Source: CAYJAD01 sp964371225
GTDB lineage: Bacteria; Desulfobacterota; Desulfovibrionia; Desulfovibrionales; Desulfovibrionaceae
Assembly: GCA_964371225.1 (NCBI GenBank)
Contig: CAYJNA010000001.1
Location: 1-64,000, forward strand
Direction of reading: 5' to 3'
Length of the DNA: 64,000 nt
This document shows positions 26,291 through 35,715 of the stretch, piece by piece (positions within the stretch are counted from its first letter, which is position 1; each line of letters opens with the position of its first letter). The translations under genes were made by a program, and so were the position numbers. A model generated the notes under the pieces. It saw only the letters and a list, made by a program, of their open reading frames with translations, was not told where the DNA came from and ran no database searches.

Positions 26291-27565
26291 ATGAAACAAT
26301 TTTTACTCATACAATTGGCGCGCTTTGGTGACCTTGTGCAAACGGGAAGGCTTATTCAAAGTCTTGAGGCACAAGGGCATGTTCATTTGTGCATAGATAC
26401 AAGCTTACGCGAGCTGGCGGCCATGCTATATCCGCACACCACCTTGCATACAGTGCCTGCACATGCGTCGCATGGGACACATTGTGCCGGTGGTATAGAT
26501 GGCATGAAAAAATTACACACCACTTTGACGGCTCTTGCTGCGCAAGATTTTTATGCCGTGTATAATTGTAATTATAGCCCCCTTAACGCCAGCATAGTAC
26601 GTCTTTTTGCCCCTGAAATAGTTCATGGTTATGCAGTGCAACGTGGACAACTTTTGCGCAGCCCTTGGGTTCATAAAGCTTTTCGCTGGGCGCAAAATAG
26701 AGTGCTTAGCCCCATAAATCTTGTGGATTTTTGGGCGTATTTCACAAAGACGCCACATCCGCCTTCATTGGTAAACCCTGTAGCTCAAGGGCAGGGGAAG
26801 GGAATAGGGGTGGTTTTAGCAGGGCGTGAATCGCGTCGTTCTTTGCCTCCAGCGGTATTAGTGCCCATATTACGTACTTTTTTTGAAAGCATGGCAAATA
26901 CCCCCGCCATATACCTTTTGGGTAGTACAGCAGAAATGCCTTTGGCTCGTCAAATAAAACGCCTCATGCCTGCCCATATGCAAGAATATGTACGGGACTA
27001 TTGCGGAAAAACCTCATGGCAGGGGCTTATGGACGCTGTGCAAGGCTTAGATGCGCTTATTAGCCCAGATACAGGCACCATGCATTTGGGAGCCCGTCTT
27101 GGTGTACCCGTGCATGCCTTCTTTCTTTCTTCAGCATGGTGTCACGAAACAGGCCCCTATGGACAAGGGCATACTGTTTGGCAATCTACTTATGAATGCG
27201 CTCCTTGTTTAGAATCTGCACCATGCCTTATTAATACCAAATGCTTACAAGATTTTTCTCATAGAAATTTTTACAGAACACTGACGGCGCAATTACAAAA
27301 CACCATTCTACCCCAAGATGAAGACAAAAAACTTCCCACAAGCATAACTTGCCAAAAATCTTATATAGATTCTTTAGGCTCCGCGTGGAAAATATACGCC
27401 GGTGAAGATAAATATGCAGAAAAGAGGCAAAATTTACGTGCTATTTTAGCAGAATATTGTCATTGCCCTTGGCCAAAAAATCTGCCAGAAGAGCATTTGA
27501 TACAGTATTTTTATGAAGATGCCGATGCCATGCTACGAGAAAGAAATTTATATAAATATTTTTAA
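26291..27565 (+). CDS. Glycosyltransferase family 9 (heptosyltransferase-like)
   Basis: The 424-residue GT-B protein begins FLLIQLARFGDLVQTGRLI, the N-terminal motif of heptosyltransferases. The donor-site region is LISPDTGTMHLGARLGVPVHAF. Members add ADP-heptose or related sugars to lipopolysaccharide core or, in Desulfovibrio-type loci, to proteins. I placed the start at the ATG at 26291, after GGGGAG; the frame continues 9 codons upstream. The C-terminal 120 residues are extra and hold a cysteine-rich stretch (ECAPCLESAPC). A second, unrelated glycosyltransferase follows 71 bases later. Confidence 0.88.
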   Translation: MKQFLLIQLARFGDLVQTGRLIQSLEAQGHVHLCIDTSLRELAAMLYPHTTLHTVPAHASHGTHCAGGIDGMKKLHTTLTALAAQDFYAVYNCNYSPLNASIVRLFAPEIVHGYAVQRGQLLRSPWVHKAFRWAQNRVLSPINLVDFWAYFTKTPHPPSLVNPVAQGQGKGIGVVLAGRESRRSLPPAVLVPILRTFFESMANTPAIYLLGSTAEMPLARQIKRLMPAHMQEYVRDYCGKTSWQGLMDAVQGLDALISPDTGTMHLGARLGVPVHAFFLSSAWCHETGPYGQGHTVWQSTYECAPCLESAPCLINTKCLQDFSHRNFYRTLTAQLQNTILPQDEDKKLPTSITCQKSYIDSLGSAWKIYAGEDKYAEKRQNLRAILAEYCHCPWPKNLPEEHLIQYFYEDADAMLRERNLYKYF

Positions 27566-27636
27566 TATATATGTACATGTTTTTGGTATTACTAAACCAT
27601 CAACTATGTAGATAGCATTATGAATGGAGACAATAT

Positions 27637-28908
27637 ATGGCTCAACACGCTTTACGTATTTTAGTGGTACTTCCCTTTTATGGAGGTTCCCTGCCCATTG
27701 GTCAATACTGCATTCAAGCTTTGCGTCATTTGGGACATAGTGTAGAAATCTTTGACGCGCCACAGTTTTATACTGCTTTTACAGCCATTAAAGGCTTACG
27801 TGTTACCACAGATCGTTTAGATCAATTGGAAAATGCTTTTTTGCAAAATGTCTCACAAGCCATTTTAGCCCAAGTGGAAAGCTTTGAACCAGATATGGTT
27901 CTTGCCCTTGCACAAGCGCCTGTAAGTCGTCAGCTTTTACGTCGCTTAGAAAAAATGCAGGTGCCCACTGCCATGTGGTTTGTGGAAGATCATAAAATTT
28001 TCACATATTGGCGCGCATTTGCGCCTCTCTATAATGTGTTTGCCGTTATTCAAAAAGAGCCTTTTTTGGAAAGCTTAGAAGAAATTGGCCAGAAAAATGC
28101 CTTGTATTTACCCATGGCGGCTTTACCAAGCTTTCATACGCCTATGACACTTAACACCATGGAGCAAAAGAAATTTGGTGCTGATGTGGCTTTTTTAGGG
28201 GCTGGCTATCCCAATAGACGCGTAGCTTTTAAACCTCTCATTAACCAAAAGAATTTTAAAATTTGGGGTACAGAATGGGAAGGAGACGGATTGCTGATGC
28301 GTCATGTGCAACAGCAAGGTTCACGCATCAGCCCCGAAGACGCTGTGAAGATATACAATGCCACTAAAATAAATTTAAATTTACATTCCAGTGTGGATAG
28401 CAAAACTGTCATCACCGATGGGGATTTTGTGAATCCACGCACCTTTGAACTGGCAGCCATTGGAGCTTTTCAATTGGTGGATAAGCGTTCTCTTATGGCT
28501 GAGCTTTTTGCACCTGATATGCTGGCAACTTTTGAAAACTTAGAAGAAATGTACGCTAAAATTGCTTATTATACTGAAAATGAAGCAGAGCGCCTTGCCA
28601 TGAGTGAAAAAGCACGTACACATGTACTTGAAAATCATAGCTATGAAAGACGTATGCAAAGCCTCATAGATGCAGTAGAAAAGGCATGTGGCCCTTGGAA
28701 AAAAAGAGAATATAGCGCAAATTTTGCTGACTTACCTGAAGAACTAAGTGCCGACTTGGCCACACTTATTGATAACTTGGAGCTACCGGCTGATGCTGCT
28801 TTTGAAGATGTGCTTGCACGTATTCGTTTACGCAGTGGTCTTTTAAGTCCTCTTGAAACATCCTTACTTTTTCTTGAAGAATGGCGAAAGCAATATAGTA
28901 AAAATTAA
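27637..28908 (+). CDS. GT-B glycosyltransferase of the CgeB-like type
   Basis: The 423-residue cytosolic protein has an N-terminal Rossmann-like half (RILVVLPFYGGSLPIGQYCI) and a C-terminal half with HSSVDSKTVITDGDFVNPRTFELAAIGAF split over residues 246-274, followed by YERRMQSLIDAVEKA. This fits the glycosyltransferase 1_2 / CgeB group often found near flagellar or envelope genes in this family of bacteria. Donor and acceptor are unknown. It is in line with the family-9 gene and ends in a clear terminator. Confidence 0.8.
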   Translation: MAQHALRILVVLPFYGGSLPIGQYCIQALRHLGHSVEIFDAPQFYTAFTAIKGLRVTTDRLDQLENAFLQNVSQAILAQVESFEPDMVLALAQAPVSRQLLRRLEKMQVPTAMWFVEDHKIFTYWRAFAPLYNVFAVIQKEPFLESLEEIGQKNALYLPMAALPSFHTPMTLNTMEQKKFGADVAFLGAGYPNRRVAFKPLINQKNFKIWGTEWEGDGLLMRHVQQQGSRISPEDAVKIYNATKINLNLHSSVDSKTVITDGDFVNPRTFELAAIGAFQLVDKRSLMAELFAPDMLATFENLEEMYAKIAYYTENEAERLAMSEKARTHVLENHSYERRMQSLIDAVEKACGPWKKREYSANFADLPEELSADLATLIDNLELPADAAFEDVLARIRLRSGLLSPLETSLLFLEEWRKQYSKN

Positions 28909-28921
28909 ATATATCGTGCAT

Positions 28922-28950
28922 AAAAAAACCACCGATTTGGTGGTTTTTTT
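28922..28950. terminator. Bidirectional intrinsic terminator
   Basis: AAAAACCACC and GGTGGTTTTT enclose a GATTT loop, with A and T runs on either side. It lies between the converging glycosyltransferase and chemoreceptor genes. Confidence 0.88.
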
Positions 28951-28974
28951 ATGGGTAAAAGATATAAAAAGTGC

Positions 28975-31392
28975 CTATTCAACCTTTCTCATGGCATCTT
29001 GCAATTCTTGTGCTTGCTGTGCCAATTCACGTATGGCTTCAGCAGATTGTAAAATGGCGTCTGCATTTCTATTAACCACTTCATTAATATCACTCATGGA
29101 TTGAGAAATTTCTTCTGAAACAGTGGTTTGTTCAGCGGCAGCCCCTGCAATGTGGTGAATCATATCTGTATTGAGTCCAGTTACTTTGGAAATTTCTTGT
29201 AAAGAATTTTCTGAAAGTTGTGCAAATTCAGCTGTTTTACTTATTTGCGCTACCACGCTTTTTACTTCTTCTTGGTTAGCGGCACTGGAGGCTTGAATGG
29301 AGCGTACACTTTCGCCCACTTCGCGTGTGGCATCCATGGTTTTTTCTGCCAGCTTTCTTACTTCATCAGCTACCACGGCAAAGCCTCTGCCAGCTTCACC
29401 GGCTCTGGCGGCTTCAATGGCAGCATTAAGCGCCAAGAGATTTGTTTGGTCTGCTATATCATTGATAACATTTATAATGCTGCCTATACCTTCAGATAAG
29501 CTGTCCAGCGTTGCCATATTGGTATTTAAATTCACAGCAGAATGACTTAACTTCGTCATGGCGGATGACATTTTTGTTATGTTATCAATACCATCTTTTG
29601 CTTTTTCTAATACAGTATTGCTTTGGTCTGCGGCACTTAAAGCGTTGGAGGCTACTTCTTGCACAGAAGCATTCATTTCTGTCATGGCGGCACTAGTGCT
29701 TTCAATTCGCTCTCGTTGGAAATTAGAGCCTTGTACAATGGAATCCGTTTGTGAAGAGAGCTCTTCAGTCGCAGATGCAACACGCACAGCCACCTCTGTT
29801 GCCTGTATAGACATTTGCTTTATGGCCTCGCCTTGCTCATGTACTTTTGTGATGTCAGCCAAAAATTCCACATAAGCTACAGCTTTGTTGTTTAAATCAT
29901 ACAAAGGCTGAGCTTGTACATCAAGAGTAAGCACTTCACCGCCAGGGAGACATGCTGCTAAAGCATTAATGCTCCCTTGGCTTTTAAAGGCATTTAAACC
30001 TAAACAATGCTCATTCCCACAAGCAGGAGATTTAAAGTGATGTCCGCAATTAGTCCCTTCTACCTTGTCACATTTAACCATTTTTTTACCGGTAACATTC
30101 ATATACATAACAGTATTATCGGGAGTTGCTGTAAAAATACCCGCTGGAATACCATCAAATAATTTCACATAAGTTTGCGATAAAATATTTACATTATTAA
30201 TGAGGCTACGGAAATCGCCTTCAAATTGTTGTGGATCAATTTTTGTGTCTAAATGCCCACTGGAGATTTGATTTGCCGTGCTATAGATTTGATCTTTTAA
30301 GTTTAAAAGAATTTCTGAAATACCTTTAATACCGTCCATAACAAGACCAATTTCACCTTTTTCATGAACTGTAATGGAGGCATCCAAACGTCCTTTGGCA
30401 ATATTTTGTGCATATGTTGCCATTTTAGTAAGTGTAGAAGAAAATGTTACTACAATGAAGGCTGTTATGAGTATACTCACAATAATGGCTATGATGGACA
30501 AAAGAAGAATTTGATCTAATGAAGAATCCACTGAACTTGAAATGGCTTTTAATTCCGAACTGGCACCTTGAGCAGCTTCTTTACTTAAAGGAGCAATGAT
30601 AGCAAGGATACTTTCTCGAATGTCGTTTAATTCAGCCACTTCATCGTCTAATTTTTTACTTTCAGTATCAATAAAATGAGCAATTTTTATAAATGCATCT
30701 GTTGCCAATTGAAGGGAAGTGAAGGGTGTAGTATCCGAAAAAAAGCCTGAATCTTTCAGAGCCATAATTTCATTTAAGTTTTTTATTACTATATTTTTTG
30801 ATTCTACAGATTTTGTAAAGATTTTCTGCTCATGTGATAATAAAAATGACTCTAAATAACCTTGATAATTTACAATCTCTTTTTGTGATACAATAATTTT
30901 TTCAATGGCATCAAAATTATTTGCATTAATCATAGTTTGTAAAATACTAGAAAGAGCTACCATGAGCTCCTTTTCTGACTGCACCAATTCACCACTAATA
31001 GCTTTTTTTAAGGTAATAGCATGAGAAAAATATTGATTTGCTGATGTTAAAATTTCTTCTAAAGAAGATATGACATTTCTTACACTTTGTTTATCATTAT
31101 CTTGTACAAAATTTAAAAGTTTTTTATTATCTTCCAAAGCATTTTGGACAGATTTTCTTACACTTTCACTATCAGCAGTATCGTGATGTAAATTAAATTG
31201 GTCAAGGTGATAGGCAATTTTGTATAAATCGATTTCTGTTCTGTATGTGATGGAGTCTACTTGGTCAAAGTTAATAAATTCACTTACATCGGTACTGGTT
31301 CTGCTGGATGATGTATAGCTAATAAGCGCCAGCACAATAATAGTAAGAATTAAAAGAGAAAATCCTAAAATTATTCGTAATTTACTTGTCAT
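28975..31392 (-). CDS. Methyl-accepting chemotaxis protein with periplasmic sensor and cysteine-rich PAS
   Basis: The 805-residue receptor has membrane segments at about 7-27 and 296-318, enclosing a ~270-residue helical periplasmic sensor. A HAMP domain follows (about 320-375), then a PAS-like domain (about 405-525), and a C-terminal signalling domain with the CheA/CheW contact hairpin (DQTNLLALNAAIEAARAGEA, GRGFAVVADEVRKLAEKT). The PAS region has an unusual set of cysteines and histidines (KCDKVEGTNCGHH, then ACGNEHC), suggesting heme, metal or redox sensing. It is monocistronic. Confidence 0.92.
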   Translation of the reverse strand: MTSKLRIILGFSLLILTIIVLALISYTSSSRTSTDVSEFINFDQVDSITYRTEIDLYKIAYHLDQFNLHHDTADSESVRKSVQNALEDNKKLLNFVQDNDKQSVRNVISSLEEILTSANQYFSHAITLKKAISGELVQSEKELMVALSSILQTMINANNFDAIEKIIVSQKEIVNYQGYLESFLLSHEQKIFTKSVESKNIVIKNLNEIMALKDSGFFSDTTPFTSLQLATDAFIKIAHFIDTESKKLDDEVAELNDIRESILAIIAPLSKEAAQGASSELKAISSSVDSSLDQILLLSIIAIIVSILITAFIVVTFSSTLTKMATYAQNIAKGRLDASITVHEKGEIGLVMDGIKGISEILLNLKDQIYSTANQISSGHLDTKIDPQQFEGDFRSLINNVNILSQTYVKLFDGIPAGIFTATPDNTVMYMNVTGKKMVKCDKVEGTNCGHHFKSPACGNEHCLGLNAFKSQGSINALAACLPGGEVLTLDVQAQPLYDLNNKAVAYVEFLADITKVHEQGEAIKQMSIQATEVAVRVASATEELSSQTDSIVQGSNFQRERIESTSAAMTEMNASVQEVASNALSAADQSNTVLEKAKDGIDNITKMSSAMTKLSHSAVNLNTNMATLDSLSEGIGSIINVINDIADQTNLLALNAAIEAARAGEAGRGFAVVADEVRKLAEKTMDATREVGESVRSIQASSAANQEEVKSVVAQISKTAEFAQLSENSLQEISKVTGLNTDMIHHIAGAAAEQTTVSEEISQSMSDINEVVNRNADAILQSAEAIRELAQQAQELQDAMRKVE

Positions 31393-31708
31393 AGACCCTC
31401 CAAGTCAAAAGCGCACGACACAAAAAAGAAGCGCACATATAACTTTATGTGTGTAATAGTACAAATAATATACGCTTTATACGGTAATTGTCAAATATTC
31501 AGCGCATTTTAAGCCTTTTGTACAGCTCATTATACGTAATATTTTTGAAACAAATATTCGCAAGTATTATCCAAAAATGAAGAAATACAAAAAATATTCT
31601 TTTTTAACTACTTGATTTTTTTTAATCTTGAACTGTCTGTATTTTCTTGTGTAAGAAAAAGTACTGTGAGAAGATGAAGCTGAAAATTTTTTATGGAAGA
31701 TTTTTAGC
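31393..31708. other. Intergenic region upstream of the chemoreceptor
   Basis: This AT-rich stretch must hold the promoter of the chemoreceptor on the minus strand. A 77-codon open frame here has no ribosome site or recognisable sequence and I do not call it. No other structure seen. Confidence 0.5.
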
Positions 31709-31738
31709 GAAAGGCAGTAACAAATGTCACTGCCTTTC
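31709..31738 (-). terminator. Terminator downstream of the beta-hydroxyacid dehydrogenase
   Basis: GAAAGGCAGT pairs perfectly with ACTGCCTTTC over a 10-base loop. It is 80 bases past the stop at 31819 and may end the tag-like/dehydrogenase transcript. Confidence 0.65.
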
Positions 31739-31818
31739 TGATGAAATCTATAAAAAATAAACGAGTGTATATTTTTTTGTATACTATATGACAAATACAC
31801 ACATGGTTACTAATAAAA

Positions 31819-32700
31819 TTACCATGAAGTGGCAGAAAGTTGCGCCAATCCTTTAATTAACACTTGCGTGCCATCCTTTCCATGCCCATGTGCCTCCAAG
31901 AGACGATAGGCTTGTTCAGCCATGGTCAGACCAGGAAGGTTTAATCCCATGCGGCGGCATTCGTCTATGCACAGGCCAAGATCTTTACGAAAATGTTCTA
32001 CAAAAAAGCCAGGTGCAAAATCGTTATCTACAATACGCTTACCAAGCACATTCATGGCAGTGCTCCCAGCAGCGCCGGGAACAACAGTTTCGCGCCATGT
32101 GGACACATCAAGACCGCATTTTTTAGCAAAAAGTAAGGATTCACATACAGAAAACATAACCCCTGCAATGGCAATTTGATTAGCTAATTTAGCCTTTTGC
32201 CCCATACCGGCGCCGCCGCAGTGTACAATGGTTTTCCCCATTTTTTCAAAGCAGGGGAGCAGAGCTTCATAGGCTTGCTGTGTGCCGCCCACAAAGATGG
32301 AAAGGGTGGCATTTTTCGCACCCACATCACCGCCGGTTACGGGTGCATCCACAGCTAGGCAATCTTTTTGTGCAGCAGCAGTGGCAATGCGTTCGGCAAG
32401 ATTGGGGCAAGAGGTGGTCATATCACAAAGAATACCACCAGTCTTAAGACCAGCTAAAGCACCATTTTCACCCAACATAACTTCTTCCACATCATGAGGA
32501 AAGCCCACAATGGAAAAGACAATGTCTGATTTTTCAGCCACTTCGCGAGGGCTTTGCGCCCAAGTGGCACCCATATCAAGAAGGGCAGAGGCTTTTTCTT
32601 TGGTGCGGCTATAAATAACAAGTTCGTAACCGGCTTTGCGTAAATTTGCGGCCATGGAAAGCCCCATGATACCAGTACCAATCCATCCTACAGTTTTCAT
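31819..32700 (-). CDS. 3-hydroxyisobutyrate / tartronate semialdehyde reductase-type dehydrogenase
   Basis: The 293-residue enzyme has an N-terminal NADP(H) Rossmann fold (GWIGTGIMGLSMAANLRKAG), the substrate signature DAPVTGGDVGAKNATLSIFV, and the catalytic-lysine region GQKAKLANQIAIAG. It oxidises or reduces beta-hydroxyacids such as 3-hydroxyisobutyrate, tartronate semialdehyde, sulfolactaldehyde or succinic semialdehyde; the substrate cannot be chosen. It lies 17 bases after the SUMF1-like gene and may share its transcript, but nothing suggests a functional link to that locus. Confidence 0.88.
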   Translation of the reverse strand: MKTVGWIGTGIMGLSMAANLRKAGYELVIYSRTKEKASALLDMGATWAQSPREVAEKSDIVFSIVGFPHDVEEVMLGENGALAGLKTGGILCDMTTSCPNLAERIATAAAQKDCLAVDAPVTGGDVGAKNATLSIFVGGTQQAYEALLPCFEKMGKTIVHCGGAGMGQKAKLANQIAIAGVMFSVCESLLFAKKCGLDVSTWRETVVPGAAGSTAMNVLGKRIVDNDFAPGFFVEHFRKDLGLCIDECRRMGLNLPGLTMAEQAYRLLEAHGHGKDGTQVLIKGLAQLSATSW

Positions 32701-32717
32701 AAAAAGCTCCTTCGCGC

Positions 32718-34397
32718 TTATTTTTTGAGAATATCTTTTTGTAATTGCTCCACTGTAACCGCTTTATAATTATTTTCTCGTGTGTATTGAAGATGTTTTT
32801 CGAATAATTGGATATTTTTTAATAGCTCTAAACTAAAAGTATCTCCAACAGAAGCTAAATCTTTTTTTACTTGTTGTAATGCTTCATTAATTAAGCTGCT
32901 ATCATTGGCACGTAAGTCTTCAATTTTTGTTTTATAAAATTGCGTGGTTTGCCTAATGGCATTATGGAAATTTGTAATGCCGTTCTTTGCTTTTTGGATA
33001 CTAGCATCAACTTTAGCAAGAACACTTTTATCGGTATTAGCTTTTTTCAAGCCTTCAAGATTAGTTATAGTACCTTGAATAATGGCAATTCGAGAAGAAA
33101 AATTCTGTACTGATTCAATGAGATAGGCCATGTTACGAATTTCAGAAACAGCAGTGAGCATTTGCTGTCTTTCAAAAGCAATATTATTTTCTTTTAAAAT
33201 ATTACGTAAATGCTGATAATTCTTTTTTTCTGCTTCGTCGGTGGTGCCAGCTATAAGACGATCAATTTCATCCAAAGGATTATTTTTTGTATCTAATAAA
33301 AGACTTGGTTTTTCACCGGCTTGCGCCCATTCATTTTGCAAAACCTCTTGACGATTCCCCCCCGGAGTATTAATGCCGGAAAGGGCTAAACGAAAGCCCA
33401 TATCACGTAGGTATACGGCTCCATCTACCTGAAAAAAAGCAACTTCTTCACGTCTACCGGGGTAAATTTCTTCTAAGCTTGAGAGAAAGCTTCCGCCTTT
33501 ACGTATAAAGCCCCCAGCAGAACCATGTAAACGGCCGCCTAAAGAAAAGCGAAATACATCCATAACCATTTCAGCCACATTTCCTGCTGTATCATACAAG
33601 CCCAGCTTATTAGGCTTGCGTGAACCAATACGTAAGGGGCTTTCCTCGATTCGGGAGGCATTTTCGGGGCGATACACCGCATATACGGTATGGTCTTCTC
33701 CATCACCCAAGGGGAAAAAATCTTCTTCTAAAAATTGTTGTGCCGTGGTGGTATGCCCCCCTCTGGCGGCATATTCCCATTCAATTTCTGTAGGAAGGCG
33801 TAAGTAGCCCACATTACGCGTGTCATCTTTAAAATGTGGTAAAGATTGCGGATGGTTTTGTAAAAGCCATTCTGTATATTTTTGTGTAAATTCCGTAGCT
33901 TCGTACCAAGAAATTTCTGTTTTTGGGCGTACATTTTCTGCTGAAGGAGCAGGGCATATGCCTTGCATAATAGCATCCCATTGTAGGCCGGTTACTTCAT
34001 ATTTTCCTATGAGGTAGTAAAGAAAATCACCTGATGGAGTTTGCTTTTGCCAGGCCTTGGGTAAATCTCCTTTAGCAAAAGGTGCCGCAAGAGTGGCTGT
34101 ATGGCGGCTATCATAATAAGCCCTATCTTCACTTTGTGCGTTGTCATAGCCAAAACGTGTGCTCATATCCCACAAAAAACCTTTGGCGGGTACGCCCACA
34201 ATTTTAAAAATCATGGACATATCACAAGGCATGGGGAGAGAAATATCTCCTGAGCTGGGTACGGGGTTATATCCTTCTTCTAATTTTGCGCTTCCTTTTA
34301 GGGTCAACGCTGCATGTGCAGAGGAAGTAGCCCCCCCAAATCCTGCACAACCTAAACAAAAACATAAAGCCCAAGGAGCCAGCTTATTATATATCAC
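32718..34397 (-). CDS. Exported SUMF1/FGE-fold protein, TagR-like
   Basis: The 559-residue protein has a signal peptide (cleavage near SSAHA, residue 29). An SUMF1 fold occupies about 50-360 (YLIGKYEVTGLQWDAIM, ISWYEATEFTQKYTEW, LRLPTEIEWEYAARGG, LGLYDTAGNVAEMVMD, FIRKGGSFLSSLEE). About 200 residues of coiled coil follow. True formylglycine-generating enzymes have cysteines where this protein has GGSFLSS, so it is probably not catalytic. The opening LPMPCDMSMIFKIV resembles TagR, which in Pseudomonas type VI secretion binds the periplasmic part of the kinase PpkA. It overlaps the upstream permease gene by 11 bases, so TagT-, TagS- and TagR-like genes form one unit. Confidence 0.82.
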   Translation of the reverse strand: MIYNKLAPWALCFCLGCAGFGGATSSAHAALTLKGSAKLEEGYNPVPSSGDISLPMPCDMSMIFKIVGVPAKGFLWDMSTRFGYDNAQSEDRAYYDSRHTATLAAPFAKGDLPKAWQKQTPSGDFLYYLIGKYEVTGLQWDAIMQGICPAPSAENVRPKTEISWYEATEFTQKYTEWLLQNHPQSLPHFKDDTRNVGYLRLPTEIEWEYAARGGHTTTAQQFLEEDFFPLGDGEDHTVYAVYRPENASRIEESPLRIGSRKPNKLGLYDTAGNVAEMVMDVFRFSLGGRLHGSAGGFIRKGGSFLSSLEEIYPGRREEVAFFQVDGAVYLRDMGFRLALSGINTPGGNRQEVLQNEWAQAGEKPSLLLDTKNNPLDEIDRLIAGTTDEAEKKNYQHLRNILKENNIAFERQQMLTAVSEIRNMAYLIESVQNFSSRIAIIQGTITNLEGLKKANTDKSVLAKVDASIQKAKNGITNFHNAIRQTTQFYKTKIEDLRANDSSLINEALQQVKKDLASVGDTFSLELLKNIQLFEKHLQYTRENNYKAVTVEQLQKDILKK

Positions 34398-35715
34398 GAA
34401 TAACCTCCGAAGGTATAATTTTAGACGCTTTTATGGCTGGAATACACGTTGCGGCTAAAGATAAGAGAAGAACAATACCAAAGCCCAAAGCAAAATGTTC
34501 CGGCGGTAAGGAGCATATTTCTTCTGTGGCATCTTGTCTACTTTGTGCAAAAAGATATTCAATCAAATGTGCGGCAAGGCCATAGAGCACAGCGGCAAGG
34601 GTGGAGCCCAAGGCAGCTGTTAAAAAACTTTGAAAAAGAGGGAAGACCATTATATCTGCCCCATTATAACCCACAAGGCGTAATATACCAAGATAGCGTT
34701 CTTTTCTGCGAACAGCAGCCAGGGCATGGCTGGCAGTGGATGCTAAAAAGCCCAAGGCAGCCGTGGTACCAATAAGCCCGAAAATTAAATTGAGCGAATC
34801 ATTAAGCGCACGAACCGTGGCAATTTCTTCGGCCTTGGTGTACACATCAATGGATTTGGCGGCAAAAAGTTCACGTAAGGCCGTTACAGAGTCTAAGTCT
34901 TTGGCATACAAACGAAAAGCAGGGTACACACGAGCGCCTTCAGGGGCAATATCGCCTGTCCAGCCTTGCTCTTCGCTCAAACGTACATCTTTTTGCGGTT
35001 GACGCCCATCACGAAAGTCTTCTGTGGCTTCCAAAAGCTGTAAAGGAACAAAGGCTACGTCTTTTTGTTGTACCGACAAGGGAAGAATGCTTTGCACCCA
35101 TAATACCACTGTGGCGCGTTGTACCTTACCCTGATGTAAACGCTCCACTTGACCTTGTAAAAGGCTTTGTGTTGTGGCAGAAAGCTTACGTGCAGCTTCC
35201 GCAGAAAGGGTAATGGCAAAGGCATTGTCCGGTTTTTTTGCCGCATGTGTTACAGCCTGTGCGCTATCACCTTCTGGTGTTTTTGCTTCTTCCGATGATT
35301 TTTCCTTTTCTTCTGCATCTTGTTGCTGCATATAGGGCGCTAGTAGCGTATCTCCGGAGGCTGTGGGCTCAAGAGAAGCCGTAATGCGTTTTAGCATATT
35401 GGTTTCACCTAGTATGCGTATATCCATGGTAGAAGCGATAGAGCGTGTTTTTGGTAAAATAAAACCCACATGAGGATTTTTCGCCATTTCCTCAATCCAT
35501 GCCTTGGTATAATGCCCACTAGATACAGGAATAATTTCTAAATTATGCGGATTATTTTGTAATCTATCTGTCATGGTGGTAATAATGCCGTACTTTACCC
35601 CATACAAAACCAAAAGCGGCGTTAATACCGCTGCTAAAGAAAGAATAGCGCAAGCAGAAAGTAAAGTTTCATGGCAATAGTCTTTCATTGCCAATACGCA
35701 TGATTTAGTTAACAT
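34387..35715 (-). CDS. ABC transporter permease of the FtsX/LolE (type VII) fold, TagS-like
   Basis: The 442-residue protein has one membrane segment near the N terminus (about 18-42), a ~265-residue periplasmic domain, and three C-terminal segments (about 318-340, 360-388, 408-432). This is the MacB/LolE/FtsX topology used for mechanotransmission or extraction from the inner membrane rather than classical transport. The periplasmic domain has an acidic insert (about 125-150, DAEEKEKSSEEAKTPEGDS). It overlaps the ATPase gene by 7 bases and the TagR-like gene by 11. With its neighbours it matches the TagT-TagS pair of the type VI threonine phosphorylation pathway. Confidence 0.82.
   Translation of the reverse strand: MLTKSCVLAMKDYCHETLLSACAILSLAAVLTPLLVLYGVKYGIITTMTDRLQNNPHNLEIIPVSSGHYTKAWIEEMAKNPHVGFILPKTRSIASTMDIRILGETNMLKRITASLEPTASGDTLLAPYMQQQDAEEKEKSSEEAKTPEGDSAQAVTHAAKKPDNAFAITLSAEAARKLSATTQSLLQGQVERLHQGKVQRATVVLWVQSILPLSVQQKDVAFVPLQLLEATEDFRDGRQPQKDVRLSEEQGWTGDIAPEGARVYPAFRLYAKDLDSVTALRELFAAKSIDVYTKAEEIATVRALNDSLNLIFGLIGTTAALGFLASTASHALAAVRRKERYLGILRLVGYNGADIMVFPLFQSFLTAALGSTLAAVLYGLAAHLIEYLFAQSRQDATEEICSLPPEHFALGFGIVLLLSLAATCIPAIKASKIIPSEVIRDI

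Noticed and set aside
31567..31800. 77-codon minus-strand open frame
   Set aside because: It has no ribosome site, an AT-driven Phe/Tyr/Lys/Ser composition, and overlaps a terminator hairpin.
32718..34397. A true formylglycine-generating enzyme that activates sulfatases
   Set aside because: The catalytic cysteines are absent in the GGSFLSS region, the protein carries a large coiled coil, and no sulfatase gene is present.
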